64,000 nt of DNA from NCBI RefSeq assembly GCF_018812025.1, contig NC_063066.1, positions 13,330,882-13,394,881 of the forward strand. Direction: 5' to 3'. Numbering within the stretch: the stretch's first letter is position 1; every line of letters starts with the position of its first letter. The notes beneath the pieces are model-generated. The model made no database searches. It saw only the letters and a program-made list of their open reading frames with translations, and was not told the origin of the DNA. Below are positions 1-10,360 of the stretch, one piece after another. The position numbers and the translations under genes are program-made. The DNA is from Megalobrama amblycephala. Its lineage: Eukaryota > Chordata > Actinopteri > Cypriniformes > Xenocyprididae.

Positions 1-433
1 ATGAAGGGTGGTGCTGAGATGGCACCCCACCTTTGTGCTGTGGAGGGAGACATACCTGGCACATTCACAGAAGAAATAGTCAGTGAACTTTTGTTATTTT
101 CCTGTTGATGCTTCAGTCTACTTCAGAAAGATCTAGGTGTCATTTTCGATGTAGAGGAAAAGTCACAGTTCAAAAATATGGAGAAAAGAAAGTTTCAAAT
201 GATTTAGAACTTTACCACATAATGGAAATTGCTGTGTGTGTGGAAATGTATCCTGTATAACTGTGGAAATATAATAAATAATATTATTCAGCCGGGGCGG
301 TTATACGGTCAATTGATATTCGGGGCTTTAGCCCAGATTTCTATGGATGCACATGGAGCCATTCTTTGATTTAATATTCAAATATTAGCCATATACTTTA
401 AAATATCACTGGAGTCTGGAGACAAAACTAAAG
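1..433. other. No gene seen
   Basis: AT-rich sequence with no open frame, repeat or RNA signature that I can support. Confidence 0.5.
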
Positions 434-737
434 CCAGGTGCACACTGTACAATTTATAATAGTCCTTTATGACTATTGCTTGTTAGACTGTTAGAATTCA
501 GTTTGTTTGACTAATTGCATCATCAGGTTCTGCGTAGGAGAAACCTCAAAACTTCTGACATAATTTCTTGAGTAAGATTTGATCGTCGAATGGTCATTAA
601 TCGAATGTTGGCAAACATGTCAAACTAACTATCAAAAATCTCAGATTTTGGTGTAGGATCAGAGCAATCTTTTAGGATTCACAAAATTTGTCTAAGACAA
701 ACCAAATCGTAGCCAATATTGTACAGTGTGAACCCGG
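434..737. mobile_element. Small inverted-repeat element (MITE-like)
   Basis: The left end (CCAGGTGCACACTGTACAAT) is matched imperfectly by the reverse complement of the right end (CCGGGTTCACACTGTACAAT). The inside is about 260 bp of AT-rich sequence with no coding capacity. Two similar ends facing inward on a short body is the form of a non-autonomous DNA transposon. No clean target duplication is visible, so the superfamily is left open. Confidence 0.55.
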
Positions 738-1857
738 TTAAAAAACGGTCCCCCAACTGTATCAGCCTCTTAGCAACATGTAAAAACAGCTTTATTCAAG
801 AAAATGTCATATTCAGAAAACCATCTGTGTATAATCGAAAACATTTCAGCTTGAGTTTGATTCTGAACAGTTAAATTCCTTAGCACTTAGGTTCATGAAC
901 TTGTATCATGAGTTGATACAAGAATCATGAATTTGTATCAGTGGTGTGGATTAAAGTGTCAGGGTTGACACAAGAAACACTCAAATTTATTCCATTACCA
1001 AGTTTAAACTAGACAAAATGCCTGACCAAGGGCAACCAGACTGATCTTAGGGAGTAGAGATTTTAACACTATGGAGAGAATTACCAAAGTGACATTACTG
1101 TCACACAATGTAGAATCCAGCAAATTGTATAAATTGGAATTACTACAATGATCCATCCACTGTGGTTGAGCAAGGTCTGCACAGTTTCACCTCTTAAATC
1201 CAAAGTTAATGACATTTGTGCATGCATGTACGCGTGTTGGATTTTTTTAGATTATGATAACAAATTAACAAGATTTCAGAGTTTAACTTCCCTTATAATC
1301 ACTGAATTAATGCTCACGACTGCCATAATCATATTAAATCTGGTTTAGGATTTGAGATGATGGGATTTTATCTGTGAATTGGTCGCCATACCAACATTTC
1401 ATTTTTAGAGATATTAGCAAATCGTGTAGCGCTTGAATCATCAAAAACAGAGACGTCGAAGGGCCTTCAGGGATTCTTAAAGTGTATGCCTTTCCTGTAA
1501 TGCATTTTACTATAAGAAGTTTCCACATTCATTGGATGCACAGTGACACCATAACACCCACTAAATGGAAAGTTAAGGGATGAAATTTATTTCTACCTGA
1601 CGGGACAACAATTTTATGTGGCCTATTGTGTGCGAAGGGCTGTGAAGGGGAGCATTTGCATGCAAATGTAGAAGGGGGAATAGATTTCTCTGAATCACTA
1701 GAAACAGCACTCCTCTCACATTTTCTGCATTGGTCTATACTGAACCGGGATGATGCTACTTTATGCTGAGGCATCACATCACAGTAAAGAAATTCCCCAT
1801 GCTCTGTTAGGTGTAGGCACCCTTATTTTCTTCAACAGATAGCATCACATGTGGGTG
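738..1857. other. No gene seen
   Basis: AT-rich, apparently single-copy sequence. The few open frames (60-80 codons, around 1150-1780) have no recognisable motif, repeat pattern or splice context and look like chance. Confidence 0.5.
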
Positions 1858-2047
1858 GTGGTGTGGCCTGGTGGTTAGACTGAAAGGTCACCCTCAAAGA
1901 GGGCAATATGGGCTGTTACTTACCACTGTGCCCTGGAGCAAGACACTTAACCCCTGGTCAGAGACTTTTGACTTTCTCATTGCAGCTTATTCTGCCCATG
2001 AACCACTCACTTTGACAGGAAGACTGACATGTTGAGCGACCAACTAC
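1858..2047 (+). mobile_element. tRNA-derived SINE (HAmo/V-type), degenerate
   Basis: It begins with an A-box-like pol III promoter (TGGCCTGGTGGTTAGAC at about 1865). This is followed by the CCCTGGAGCAAGACACTTAACCCC block seen in tRNA-type SINEs of cyprinid fish. The B box is degraded, and no target duplication or clean 3' tail is obvious. It is a retrotransposed, non-coding relic. The family call is from memory of fish SINE consensus sequences. Confidence 0.6.
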
Positions 2048-3375
2048 TATAAACATATAAATACTGTACTATAAAAAACACTATTATAAATCAAAAATCT
2101 ATCTGAAACAGATCAACATACAAATATAGAATTTATTTTTGTGTGCAATATGAATCAGACAGTCAGTAAATGGATAGTCACAGATGTGTATGAACGTACC
2201 AGATATTTTGCTGTTTTTATAATAATTATTTACAAAACACATATTCATCCTGATTATTTCCAACCATAATACAGGATTGTCCTTGCTTAAAATTCAATTC
2301 ATTTCTAAAAGCCTGCTTCAGGGCTCTTTATCATAATCCAAATCCTTCACTGGAAGGTCACAGTGTTTGACAGGTCTCTGTTTAAACGGCAGGGCAATTT
2401 TTAATTACGCCCCAATTACATGCCTTGTGAGCAAAATGGTCTCATCAAAGAGTTCCTGTAACTGTGGTTTTAGCCAATTAGAACACGACTGCAGCGGATT
2501 ATTTGATGGACAGTTTTTAATTTGATATATAAAAGGGTAAAAGTAATCCCACCTATTTGCCCCACACACGCACACATCTGTGAAAAGTGTGTAGGGAGAA
2601 AATTAGTTTGTAATTACCAAATATTCCACATTCTTTGGCACGTTAATTCATTCTGATAGCAAATATATTACAGTCCTAATCCACAGCAAATTCCTACCTG
2701 TCACAGCAGCCTGACTTTAAAGTGTAAGAGATGACAGTGAGAGGCAGGCGGCTTGCCACTTTGATTATGGAGACCTGCACTGAGCGCAGCCCATGTAGAC
2801 ACATGGTGATTGTTAAAATAAGCACAATGTAAAAGATTTGGATCGCTGTAGTTATGCATGCAGATGTGTGTTTGTGTGTGCTGGTATGTGTGTGCACCGG
2901 GTCCATTTTATGACAGTGGGTCTATGCTGTTCCATCAGTGGGATATCAAATAACACAATGTATTTATGATCACGGCAAAATGGCCATCACAACAACACGG
3001 AACCGCATGACAAATCTACATTGACACTTGGGTCTGTTGATATCAAATGACAAATAGATTACAAGCCTATTTGGTGTGCTGTAATCTATATGAGCACCCC
3101 TAAGGTTCATTTCATTATGCTTTCTCTTTAAACTTTATTGACATGCACTGATGATACAGCATAGTCTATAGATTTCACACTAACTTTTGGCCACTCCATC
3201 ATCATCTCTGTGGCAATATCTGTTAGAGTCAACAAAAGGCCTCAGGATTAATCAAGGTCATATCAAATTGTCATATCTCCAAGTCAAGTGTTCTGTGTAA
3301 TGTTGCTGATATCATTTTATTTAGTAACAGAAACAAATGAGACAATAGCTGACAATCAATAAAAGTATATATAGG

Positions 3376-3376
<1 letters not shown>
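2048..3376. other. No gene; possible conserved non-coding segment near 2366-2540
   Basis: Mostly AT-rich single-copy sequence. Around 2366-2540 there is a higher-complexity stretch with several TAAT/ATTA homeodomain-type cores and no repeat character. A loose GT-rich tract lies near 2866-2896. Confidence 0.3.

Positions 3377-3436
<60 letters not shown>
3377..3436. repeat. (CA)30 microsatellite
   Basis: Sixty bases of uninterrupted CA dinucleotide. Long CA tracts are typical of fish genomes and are usually polymorphic. Confidence 0.97.
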
Positions 3437-3440
<4 letters not shown>

Positions 3441-3564
3441 CTTTTAAATACTTGTTTAATGGCATCTTTTTATGAATGAAGGCCAGTATCACTGATTCTA
3501 ATACTGCTACTGATGTCTTGATGAAATTGATTTTTTCCCCAATTTTCAAAAAGAATGAATTATA

Positions 3565-3593
3565 GCCATTCAACATTACAGTGTAATTGAAAG

Positions 3594-3647
<54 letters not shown>

Positions 3648-3673
3648 CTTTCAATTACACTGTAATGTTGAAT

Positions 3674-3676
<3 letters not shown>
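3565..3676. repeat. Perfect 112-bp palindrome with (TA)26 centre
   Basis: A 30-base arm (3565-3594, starting GCCATTCAACATTACAG) is followed by 52 bases of TA repeat and then the exact reverse complement of the arm (3647-3676). The TA tract is self-complementary, so the whole block is one perfect palindrome centred near 3620. It could extrude as a cruciform. The open frames across it are artefacts of the repeat. Confidence 0.95.

Positions 3677-3752
<76 letters not shown>
3677..3752. repeat. (AT)38 microsatellite
   Basis: Pure AT dinucleotide run directly abutting the right arm of the preceding palindrome, followed by T-rich sequence. Confidence 0.95.
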
Positions 3753-3757
<5 letters not shown>

Positions 3758-3785
3758 TTTTTTTTTTATTTATTTTTTTTTTTAT

Positions 3786-3912
3786 ATACAACAGTTCTGT
3801 CTGGTTCTCGAATCTGATTGGCTGATAGCCGTGCAATATTTCAGTGATAACAGCACTCCTACTTTTTCACCGTTTGTATCACTCCGCTTGAAGTGACCGT
3901 ATATATATATAT
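3786..3912. mobile_element. Terminal fragment of a DNA element related to 53585-54785
   Basis: The segment containing CAGTTCTGTCTGGTTCTCGA, then ATCTGATTGGCTGA and later CACCGTTTG, matches the reverse complement of 54640-54780 with the same order of blocks. Both copies sit beside long TA repeats. No coding capacity remains. Confidence 0.55.
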
Positions 3913-4212
3913 ATTGCTCATATATTACATTGACAGAACATTGTAATTTGTATATAATCTTTTTTAAGTGAACTCTGTGATGGGAAGAATGGGTAAGGGG
4001 AAGGAAGTGTGGGAGAAGGAGCTAATGTGAAGGAAGGACAGGATGGAAAGAAGCTTTTTTGCAACTTCACTCTGTGGGGTGTGGAGACAAATGGCTGTAT
4101 GTGTTTGTGCTGTCCATATCTCAGGAGATCAACGTATCTGAGGTTCTGTTTATCTTACACATTAAACTGGAAAGAAAATAATCGCATGCGTTAACACGTT
4201 AACAGCAAGAAT

Positions 4213-4474
4213 ATATATGAAGACTTCACATGCAAAAGCCTCTAAGTCCGTCTGACGTTATATTTTAAAATGTGCAGTTTTATCAGGCTCTTATATATAG
4301 GTCTCTAACCAAGTACCAGTACTTCTTATTGGGCTGAGGTTGGAATTTAGCGAGTTTGAAGTGAAAGAATTTGATGAATGTATACTATGTGTGGAGAGCA
4401 TTCACTCAGTGTTGTTATCTCATTGTTGACTGAGGTGGCTTTTAGAGGCTTTTGAAATGGAAGTCTTCATATAT
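4213..4474. mobile_element. MITE with about 34-bp terminal inverted repeats
   Basis: The left end (ATATATGAAGACTTCACATG, then CAAAAGCCTCTAA) pairs with the right end (TTAGAGGCTTTTGAAATGG, then AAGTCTTCATATAT), about 29 of 34 positions. The roughly 195-bp inside is non-coding. TA dinucleotides lie at both borders, consistent with TA target use, but AT-rich flanks make this uncertain. The right end touches the LTR-like relic that follows. Confidence 0.75.
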
Positions 4475-5125
4475 TGTGGCGGTAGGAGCAAACGACAGAC
4501 ACAGTGGGTGTGGCATCAAGCCTCTGAGAGGCGTTTATTACCAAAAATAAACATAAAAATGTCCAAAAAAGGGGGAAATAATGTGTCAAAATAAACAGGG
4601 GATCTGGTATCCTTGCTGTGCTGGGGTTCATGAAGGTGGGGCAGTGATCAGTTAGGATGGGTCCAGGTAAGGGGCGGGGTCCGGCGACTTCTGACTTTTG
4701 GACTTTTGGCTGTGTCTCGTCCCTCCACCCCTTAGGTTCCATCGGTCTCTGCTTACCCTCCAGCTCCGCCTCAGTCCTCCTGCACCCTGGCTTCACTTAG
4801 GCCGCCCATCACCACGACTCCACCTTGGCATCCAGAGGTGCTCTGGCTCTGTGTCTCCTCAGCTCTGTCTAGGTTTCCAGGTCTCCTGCCTCCATCGTTG
4901 CTGATCGGACCTCTAACTCCACCTCTGACTCCACGCCTGACCCACCTCTTCCACCTCCTCTACTTATGCCAGCCAGTCCTTTAGCCTGCCTCCGCTGGCT
5001 CCTTTCATTCCCTTGGCTCTTCCTTTGTTGGCTCAGCCCTGCGGCATGGATACACCTCAGGTCTTCTGTTCTCCAGCTCTGGGGAGGTCTGTGGAGTTTG
5101 ACACGTCTTCCAATTCAGAATGTTC
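4475..5125 (-). mobile_element. LTR-retroelement relic, minus orientation
   Basis: On the minus strand the sequence ends with a polyadenylation signal (AATAAACGCC near 4530) and then a CTACCGCCACA terminus at 4475, the form of an LTR R-U5 end. Upstream on that strand is a purine-rich, repetitive stretch like the 3' internal part of Gypsy-type elements. No second LTR or intact gag/pol is visible. The open frames here (109 and 68 codons) lack domains. The start of the LTR was not located. Confidence 0.4.
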
Positions 5126-6229
5126 GTTTGACTTACTTATGCCTGTCTTTTTTTTGCTTTTTTTTTTTTTTTTTACCTTGTATAGGTAAATATATGTATA
5201 CATAGCCTAATGTATGCAGACTAAAAGCTTTCATATGCAGATCAGTTGTCAGAGATCTCATATCAAACAGCAGCAAAGCCTCCTCAACACCAGAGCGAAC
5301 AGGTGATGTCTTATCACAGGAGGAGAGCCAGTCATGTGGATTAGACTCCAAGAATGACTGCTCCTGTATTCAAAACTGCTTTTATACAATAAGCCATCCC
5401 TTGTGTGATCACTCTCTTGGGATTTTAAGATCAGTCTGAGGAGAGAAGAGATAGAAGAAGACGCGCACAAACTTTAAGCACATGTGCATATACTTATAAA
5501 GTATTCTGATTGCGTCTGTCTCGTACATCAGTCACGCATCAGTGCTAATCCTTTACGCTTGCACCCCTCTCCACCCAAAAAAGAAAGAGAGAGTGAGAGA
5601 GAGAAATGCCCTGAGTTAAAGAGATGTGAGAGGGGATTTGCATTCAGAAGGGGCTATCCGTTAGTACAAGGGCTGCATACTCATAGAGCCCTGCCATTAC
5701 TGATCGCTGCACTCACACATTAAACCATCAACCTGCTGCTCCACTGTTATGTTAAGCTGCAGAGGTGAGCGGTCATTGGAGCCCATTAAAAGTGCCAAGA
5801 TCATTGAGAGCTTCTGTTTTCCCAGTGCTCATAAAGCTGAGGAGTGCTTTTGGCAGGTCCAAGATCGGGTGGACTTACGCAAACAGTTTACGTTAGCTCA
5901 GCCGTTTGATCAATTTGGGAAAAGCTGAGAAAGCTGAATTGTTTTACTTTGTTTACTGTAGGATCAAGAAGGACAGTTACAGTTTGTTAACCTTTTTGAC
6001 CTAAACTCCATGTTAGCAATCTAACAACCCTCTGCTGCTTTAAGGACATGTGAAATCTAAATTATAGACCTTATTTCATGCATACTCCCGGTCTTACTAT
6101 GAAGGATTCAAAATAACAGTTTATGTCTTTTATTCACCTATCATTTCTCTCTGATTTTAGGGATAACTTATGGGTAAAGTTAGGTTTAGTGGTAGGGATA
6201 TGGTTAAGATTAATTTTTCAGACAGGAAT
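5126..6229. other. No gene seen
   Basis: Contains a T-rich run (about 5148-5175) and a GA-rich tract (5581-5606). The rest is apparently single-copy. Short open frames have no recognisable domain. Confidence 0.45.
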
Positions 6230-6234
6230 GTTAT
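6230..6234. repeat. Target-site duplication GTTAT (left)
   Basis: GTTAT immediately before the 5' LTR is repeated exactly at 8261-8265 after the 3' LTR. It is the 5-bp duplication left by retroviral-type integrase. Confidence 0.9.
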
Positions 6235-6515
6235 TGTCACAGACCCCTTGTCTTCCTGAACTCCATTTCCCATAATCCTCCAGTTCTCCTCACCTGCACT
6301 CACTTCCCTCGTCATCTCCCCATCATCACAGACCATCATCACCTGGACTCCCTCGTCAGCACTCCCTATTTATATGGACTCACTCCCTTCACTCCTCATC
6401 TGTTCTCTGTTGTGTTAATGTGTATGTTGGTGTTCCATGCCTTTGTTCATTAAATGTATCTTATATTATTGTGGAAATCCGTATTTGCCTCATCCTTCTA
6501 CCAGCTACCGTAACA
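6235..6515 (+). repeat. 5' LTR (281 bp)
   Basis: It runs TGTCACAGACCCCTTGTC to ACCGTAACA. It has a TATTTATATGGA promoter-like block near 6367 and TTCATTAAATG near 6447, where the 3' copy has an intact polyadenylation signal. The 3' half differs more between copies than the 5' half. Confidence 0.93.
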
Positions 6516-6570
6516 GAAGACCGGACCTTTAAACTGCAGGATTTCCACAAAAAAAAAAAAAAAAAAAGAG

Positions 6571-7194
6571 ATGGATGCAATCTTCTGCTCCCGGGCTCTA
6601 GCTTCTCCCATGCCTCCCACTCCCATGAAGGCCACTGATCGTCTCATCGGGCTCCTGCAGGTTGGTCGTTCACTGGAGAGGTATGTGGAGGAGTTTGTTG
6701 AGCTTGCTTTTATGACTAACTGGCCAGACGCTTATTTGATCGCCCTGTTTCTGTATGGGCTGGATGACAACACTATCCGTTTTGATGAACCTGACTATCG
6801 TTTTTCCTTAAGCGAAACTATCAATTTAATTTTGTATTTAAATGACTCCAAATTCCTAGTAGAAGAGGTTCAGGATGAGTGTTTGTTTCATCCAGTTCGT
6901 CCAGAAACACGGTTGGCCAGGCCAGTTGGTCAGCCTCCGTCTTCCTCCGCATACCCCTCCAGTGAATGGCCTTCCTGTGTCATGCTGGGCCCACACTCCT
7001 CCGCTGGGTCCAGAAGGCGAAGGAGGAAGAAGGCCGCTCCTGCCTCAGCCACCGAGCCGGCCGCTCCTGCCTCAGCCGCCGAGCCGGCCGCTCCATGCTC
7101 CACCCACAAATCCACTACATTCCTTGGACTCCTCATAATTATCCTAAACCTCCCCAGGTATTTTTTTTGGGGGGGCAAGTACCCGTGGGTGGGG
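6571..7194 (+). pseudogene. Gag-like open frame, truncated by MITE
   Basis: The frame opens at the ATG at 6571, after an A-rich run downstream of the 5' LTR. It reads about 208 codons before entering the inserted MITE, where it stops at 7287. Residues about 20-100 resemble the capsid-like part of fish Ty3/Gypsy Gag, with short motifs such as LERYVEEFVELA and LFLYGLDD. A basic Arg/Lys stretch and two near-identical Ala/Pro-rich repeats follow (around 7035-7095). No CCHC zinc knuckle or protease follows. A T-run/G-run near 7160-7176 suggests frame decay. Gag-like identity is family recognition by eye. Confidence 0.65.
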
Positions 7195-7748
7195 TACAGT
7201 ACAGTCCAAAAGTTTGGAACCACTAAGATTTTTAATGTTTTTAAAAGAAGTTTCGTCTGCTCACCAAGGCTACATTTATTTAATTAAAAATACAGTAAAA
7301 CACAGTAATATTGTGAAATATTATTACAATTTAAAATAATGGTTTTCTATTTGAATATATTTCACAAAGTAATTTATTCCTGTGATGCAAAGCTGAATTT
7401 TCAGCATCATTACTCCAGTCTTCAGTGTCACATGATCCTTCAGAAATCATTCTAATATGCTGATCTGCTGCTCAAGAAACATTTAATGTGTACAATTGTA
7501 CAAAATATTTGTGTACAATATTTTTTTCAGGATTATTTGATGAATAGAAAGTTAAAAAATCTGAAAATCTGAAATCTAATCTTTTGTAACATTATAAATG
7601 TCTTTACTGCCACTTTTGATTGATTTAATGCATCCTTGCTGAATAAAAGTATTCATTTCTTTAATTTCTTTTAAAAAAAAAATAAAAATAAAAAGTTCTT
7701 TTAAAAACATTAAATCTTAGTGGTTCCAAACTTTTGGACTGTACTGTA
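7195..7748. mobile_element. TA-flanked MITE nested in the LTR element
   Basis: The terminal inverted repeats run about 45 bp (left TACAGTACAGTCCAAAAGTT; the right is its reverse complement, ending GGACTGTACTGTA). They continue as GGAACCACTAAGATTT on both sides. The body is AT-rich and non-coding, with the CAGCATCATTACTCCAGTCT block that is very abundant in cyprinids. TA borders suggest Tc1/mariner-type target choice. Related fragments occur at 32761-32995 and 63893-64000. Confidence 0.9.
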
Positions 7749-7978
7749 CATGTACAGTAATGTAACCTGACCCGCCGTGGCTGCCCGCTACACCTGACCC
7801 GCCGTGGCGGCCCACGTCTCCTGACCCGCCTTGGCTCATGGACCCGCCCTGGAGACCTCCACTCCAACCCATGCCTCTCCCTGCACCGGCATGAGGTCTC
7901 CAGGGCGCCCACCCCCCCTCCCCGGTGTTTCATCTACGGCGTGAGGCCACGCCTACCGGGAGGGGGGGGGGGGGGTAA
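7749..7978 (+). other. 3' internal region and polypurine tract of LTR element
   Basis: C-rich sequence with repeated CCTGACCCGCCGTGGC units continues the Pro-rich interior. The final GGGAGGGGGGGGGGGGG run (about 7959-7975) directly before the 3' LTR is the plus-strand priming polypurine tract. Confidence 0.7.
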
Positions 7979-8260
7979 TGTCACAGATCCCTTGTCTTCC
8001 TGAACTCCATTTCCCATAATCCTCCTGTTCTCCTCACCTGCACTCACTTCCCTCGTCATCTCCCCATCATCACAGACCATCATCACCTGGACTCCCTCGT
8101 CAGCACTCCCTATTTATATGGACTCACTCCCTTCACTCCTTGTCTGTTCTTATTTGTTATTTGATGTGTTTGGTTGCTGTTTCTCTCCGTTGTGTCAATA
8201 AATGCCCATTGTTTGTGGAAGTCCGTGAACGCCTCTTCTCTACAGCAATGACACGTAACA
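7979..8260 (+). repeat. 3' LTR (282 bp)
   Basis: Runs TGTCACAGATCCCTTGTC to CACGTAACA with an intact AATAAA signal near 8199. It matches the 5' LTR closely over the first about 170 bp, then more loosely. Confidence 0.93.
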
Positions 8261-8265
8261 GTTAT
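8261..8265. repeat. Target-site duplication GTTAT (right)
   Basis: Exact match to 6230-6234. Confidence 0.9.
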
Positions 8266-8397
8266 TGCAGGATCAACAAAATATGTTGACACGGGAATGC
8301 GTCTAACTCTGCAAAATTGGGATGTGCTGTCATTTAGGCCACGTGTCTATTGTATAATCTTGGCCAATAGCCAAATATCAGGCATTCACATTCATTT

Positions 8398-8571
8398 TAA
8401 AGCTGAAGTGTGTAATTCTCAGAATAAGCTGGAAACATGAATTATGTTATTTATTCTATTAATTGTTAAATTATTTTGAATATATTTTAATACAATAACA
8501 AAGTAAGAAATTTGTATAAAGCGGGGATGGGAGAAAGTATTTTGGCATTCAAAATTACACTTCAGCTTTTA
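8398..8571. mobile_element. Short MITE with AAAGCTGAAGTGTGTAATT ends
   Basis: The left end TTAAAGCTGAAGTGTGTAAT pairs with the right end AAATTACACTTCAGCTTTTA. The body of about 135 bp is AT-rich. A related end lies at 54818-54930. Confidence 0.7.
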
Positions 8572-9060
8572 GAAAAATGCCAGAATTCTGCTTTGTTCTG
8601 TATTATATTATCTAAATATTGATTTAATGCACTGATGCATTACATAAACTGAAATCATTAATGAAAAACTCTCATCTTGACATTTTCATTGTTCCCTTTG
8701 CTAAGTTTCACGCTTAACAACCTAGATAAAAATAACAGCGGTATTATAAACTGTTCTTCTCATTTGTCAGGAAAATTACTATTTAGTGATTTAGAACACA
8801 AGGGCATTTCTCTACAGGGCATATAAGGATAAAGGTGTTATGACAGAAACTGTTCCTCATTCAGAGAGCAGTATGTACATTATTCAAACTGTTCCTGACA
8901 CAATCACAGAAACCAGATTGAAAGGTGATGAACCCCTTTTTCTTTCATTTGGATCAGTGATAGGGAATAACTTTTACAGCATCTTTTTTTCAACAAGCAG
9001 CTGTGCAGTGTATAGTAGTGTTCAACCTAACCACATGCTGTACTCTTCACCACAATGGTA
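8572..9060. other. No gene seen
   Basis: AT-rich, apparently unique sequence. A 73-codon frame at 8840-9061 has no motif. Confidence 0.45.
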
Positions 9061-9389
9061 ACCCTACAAAACTAACATAACAGAACCCCCTGTAAATCCC
9101 AACATAACACAACATTAAACACTAACTTATGTCTCCCTATTTTAATCTTGTGCAAAAACACACAAAACAACACATAATTACAACATTTATTTTCCTTATA
9201 CAGTCTGACGCAAAGCATGCTGGGAATTAGAAATCTGCTGCAACTCAATCATATTAAGTTCAGCTTACTACAATCAAATTTTGAGCTCACTCAACTTTTT
9301 TTCTATTAAGTACAATGAACTTTCATTATTATTTGAGTGAAACAAACTCATTTCATTTAATTAATTTCACTGTTCGGTTTTACAGTGTA
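9061..9389. mobile_element. 3' end of a DNA element (right terminus TTTTACAGTGTA)
   Basis: Ends with the TTACAGTGTA terminus shared by the element at 58515-59312. It contains AAGTACAATGAACTTTCATT and TTTGAGTGAAACAAACTCAT blocks that I recall from abundant cyprinid repeats. No left terminus was found, so this is a fragment with an uncertain start. Confidence 0.4.
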
Positions 9390-9474
9390 GTCAAGAGAAG
9401 ATTAAGGCAGGGCGAGACTGAATCTAGACCAGATCAGCATGAACCAGACAAATTCATCTGAAGAAAAAAAAAAA

Positions 9475-9478
<4 letters not shown>

Positions 9479-9522
<44 letters not shown>
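9479..9522. repeat. (TA)n microsatellite
   Basis: About 22 TA units directly after an A-run. Confidence 0.95.
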
Positions 9523-9525
<3 letters not shown>

Positions 9526-10298
9526 TTTTTATATAAATAAATTATTGATTGCATCTGAAGCAAGAACTTTTACATCAAATCACATTAAAGATGATAAAAA
9601 AAATAAAAAATAAAAATAAAACAATTTTAGTGATATCCTCGCAGTTGTGGTCTTGAAATAAAAACCTCCTCTTAGTCTGAGATTGAAACAAGACTGAGTA
9701 CAAATGTGGTCGTAACTGAGACAAGACCAAAACCTTCAAAAAATGTTCTCATCACCAATCTTTAGTACATCAACACTAGAATAAGATCAGCCGCTACATG
9801 TTTTTAATGCCACATACAGTTTTCTTGTACAGCTTCAGTACAAACTGATTCATTCTAGTAAATTGATTAATCCTAAATGGTACCCTCACTTGTATAACAA
9901 TCGGTTTTGGCCCTAATGCTCTTCTCTCTTATTGGAAAGTCCATCTGTCTGATTTTTTCAAATGAATAATTATATTTAGATGGTACGTGCAAATGAACAG
10001 AATGTTTCAAACGATTAATTGATTGGATGTTTCTTTTTATTTAAATTCTGATGTTAATTGCCATTGTTTCACCTCCCTTATATAAATGTAATGTATTCTA
10101 CAGTAGTTCTCAATTTAGAGTAGTTTAATTTATCTGATAAAGTTTGATGTTGTCACCCTAAGTAAGAGTCAAAAACCTTCATTTTCATGCTATAAAAATA
10201 GGAAATATGAAGTGGTTACATACTAAAAGATATTGCCCCTTAAAGCTGTTTAATTAAATTCTGCTGTTCTTACTTCAGTTGCTGTTTTTACTTCAGTG

Positions 10299-10299
<1 letters not shown>
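9523..10299. other. No gene seen
   Basis: AT-rich with an A-rich patch at 9592-9625. No coding or repeat signature. Confidence 0.45.

Positions 10300-10359
<60 letters not shown>
10300..10359. repeat. (TA)n microsatellite
   Basis: About 30 TA units. Confidence 0.95.

Positions 10360-10360
<1 letters not shown>

Larger units (their letters stand above)
6235..8260 (+). mobile_element. Non-autonomous LTR retrotransposon, complete ends
   Basis: Two near-identical LTRs flank about 1.46 kb. The LTRs start TGTCACAG and end GTAACA, and the element is bounded by a perfect 5-bp duplication. The inside carries a gag-like frame and C-rich Pro/Ala coding sequence. It ends in a G-rich polypurine tract directly before the 3' LTR. 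There is no protease, reverse transcriptase, RNase H or integrase, so its movement must have depended on proteins from a related Gypsy-type element. A separate TA-flanked MITE (7195-7748) is inserted in the internal region, leaving about 0.9 kb of native interior. Close LTR similarity suggests a fairly recent insertion. Confidence 0.93.

Noticed and set aside
1858..1935. Functional tRNA gene
   Set aside because: Only the A-box part fits. There is no cloverleaf or B box, and the downstream tail is that of a SINE.
3271..3896. Open frames of 60-127 codons made of Tyr-Ile and Cys-Val repeats
   Set aside because: They are translations of the TA and CA microsatellites on both strands, with no other content.
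4467..5205. Frames of 68-109 codons rich in Leu, Pro and Arg
   Set aside because: They lie over the C/T-rich part of a minus-strand LTR relic, differ by strand and have no Gag or Pol motif.
6930..7223. Minus-strand and alternate-frame ORFs over the gag region
   Set aside because: They are shadows of the gag-like frame created by the C-rich repeats.
7661..7933. 90-codon minus frame rich in Arg/Gly
   Set aside because: It spans the MITE/LTR-element joint and the C-rich interior in antisense, with no domain.
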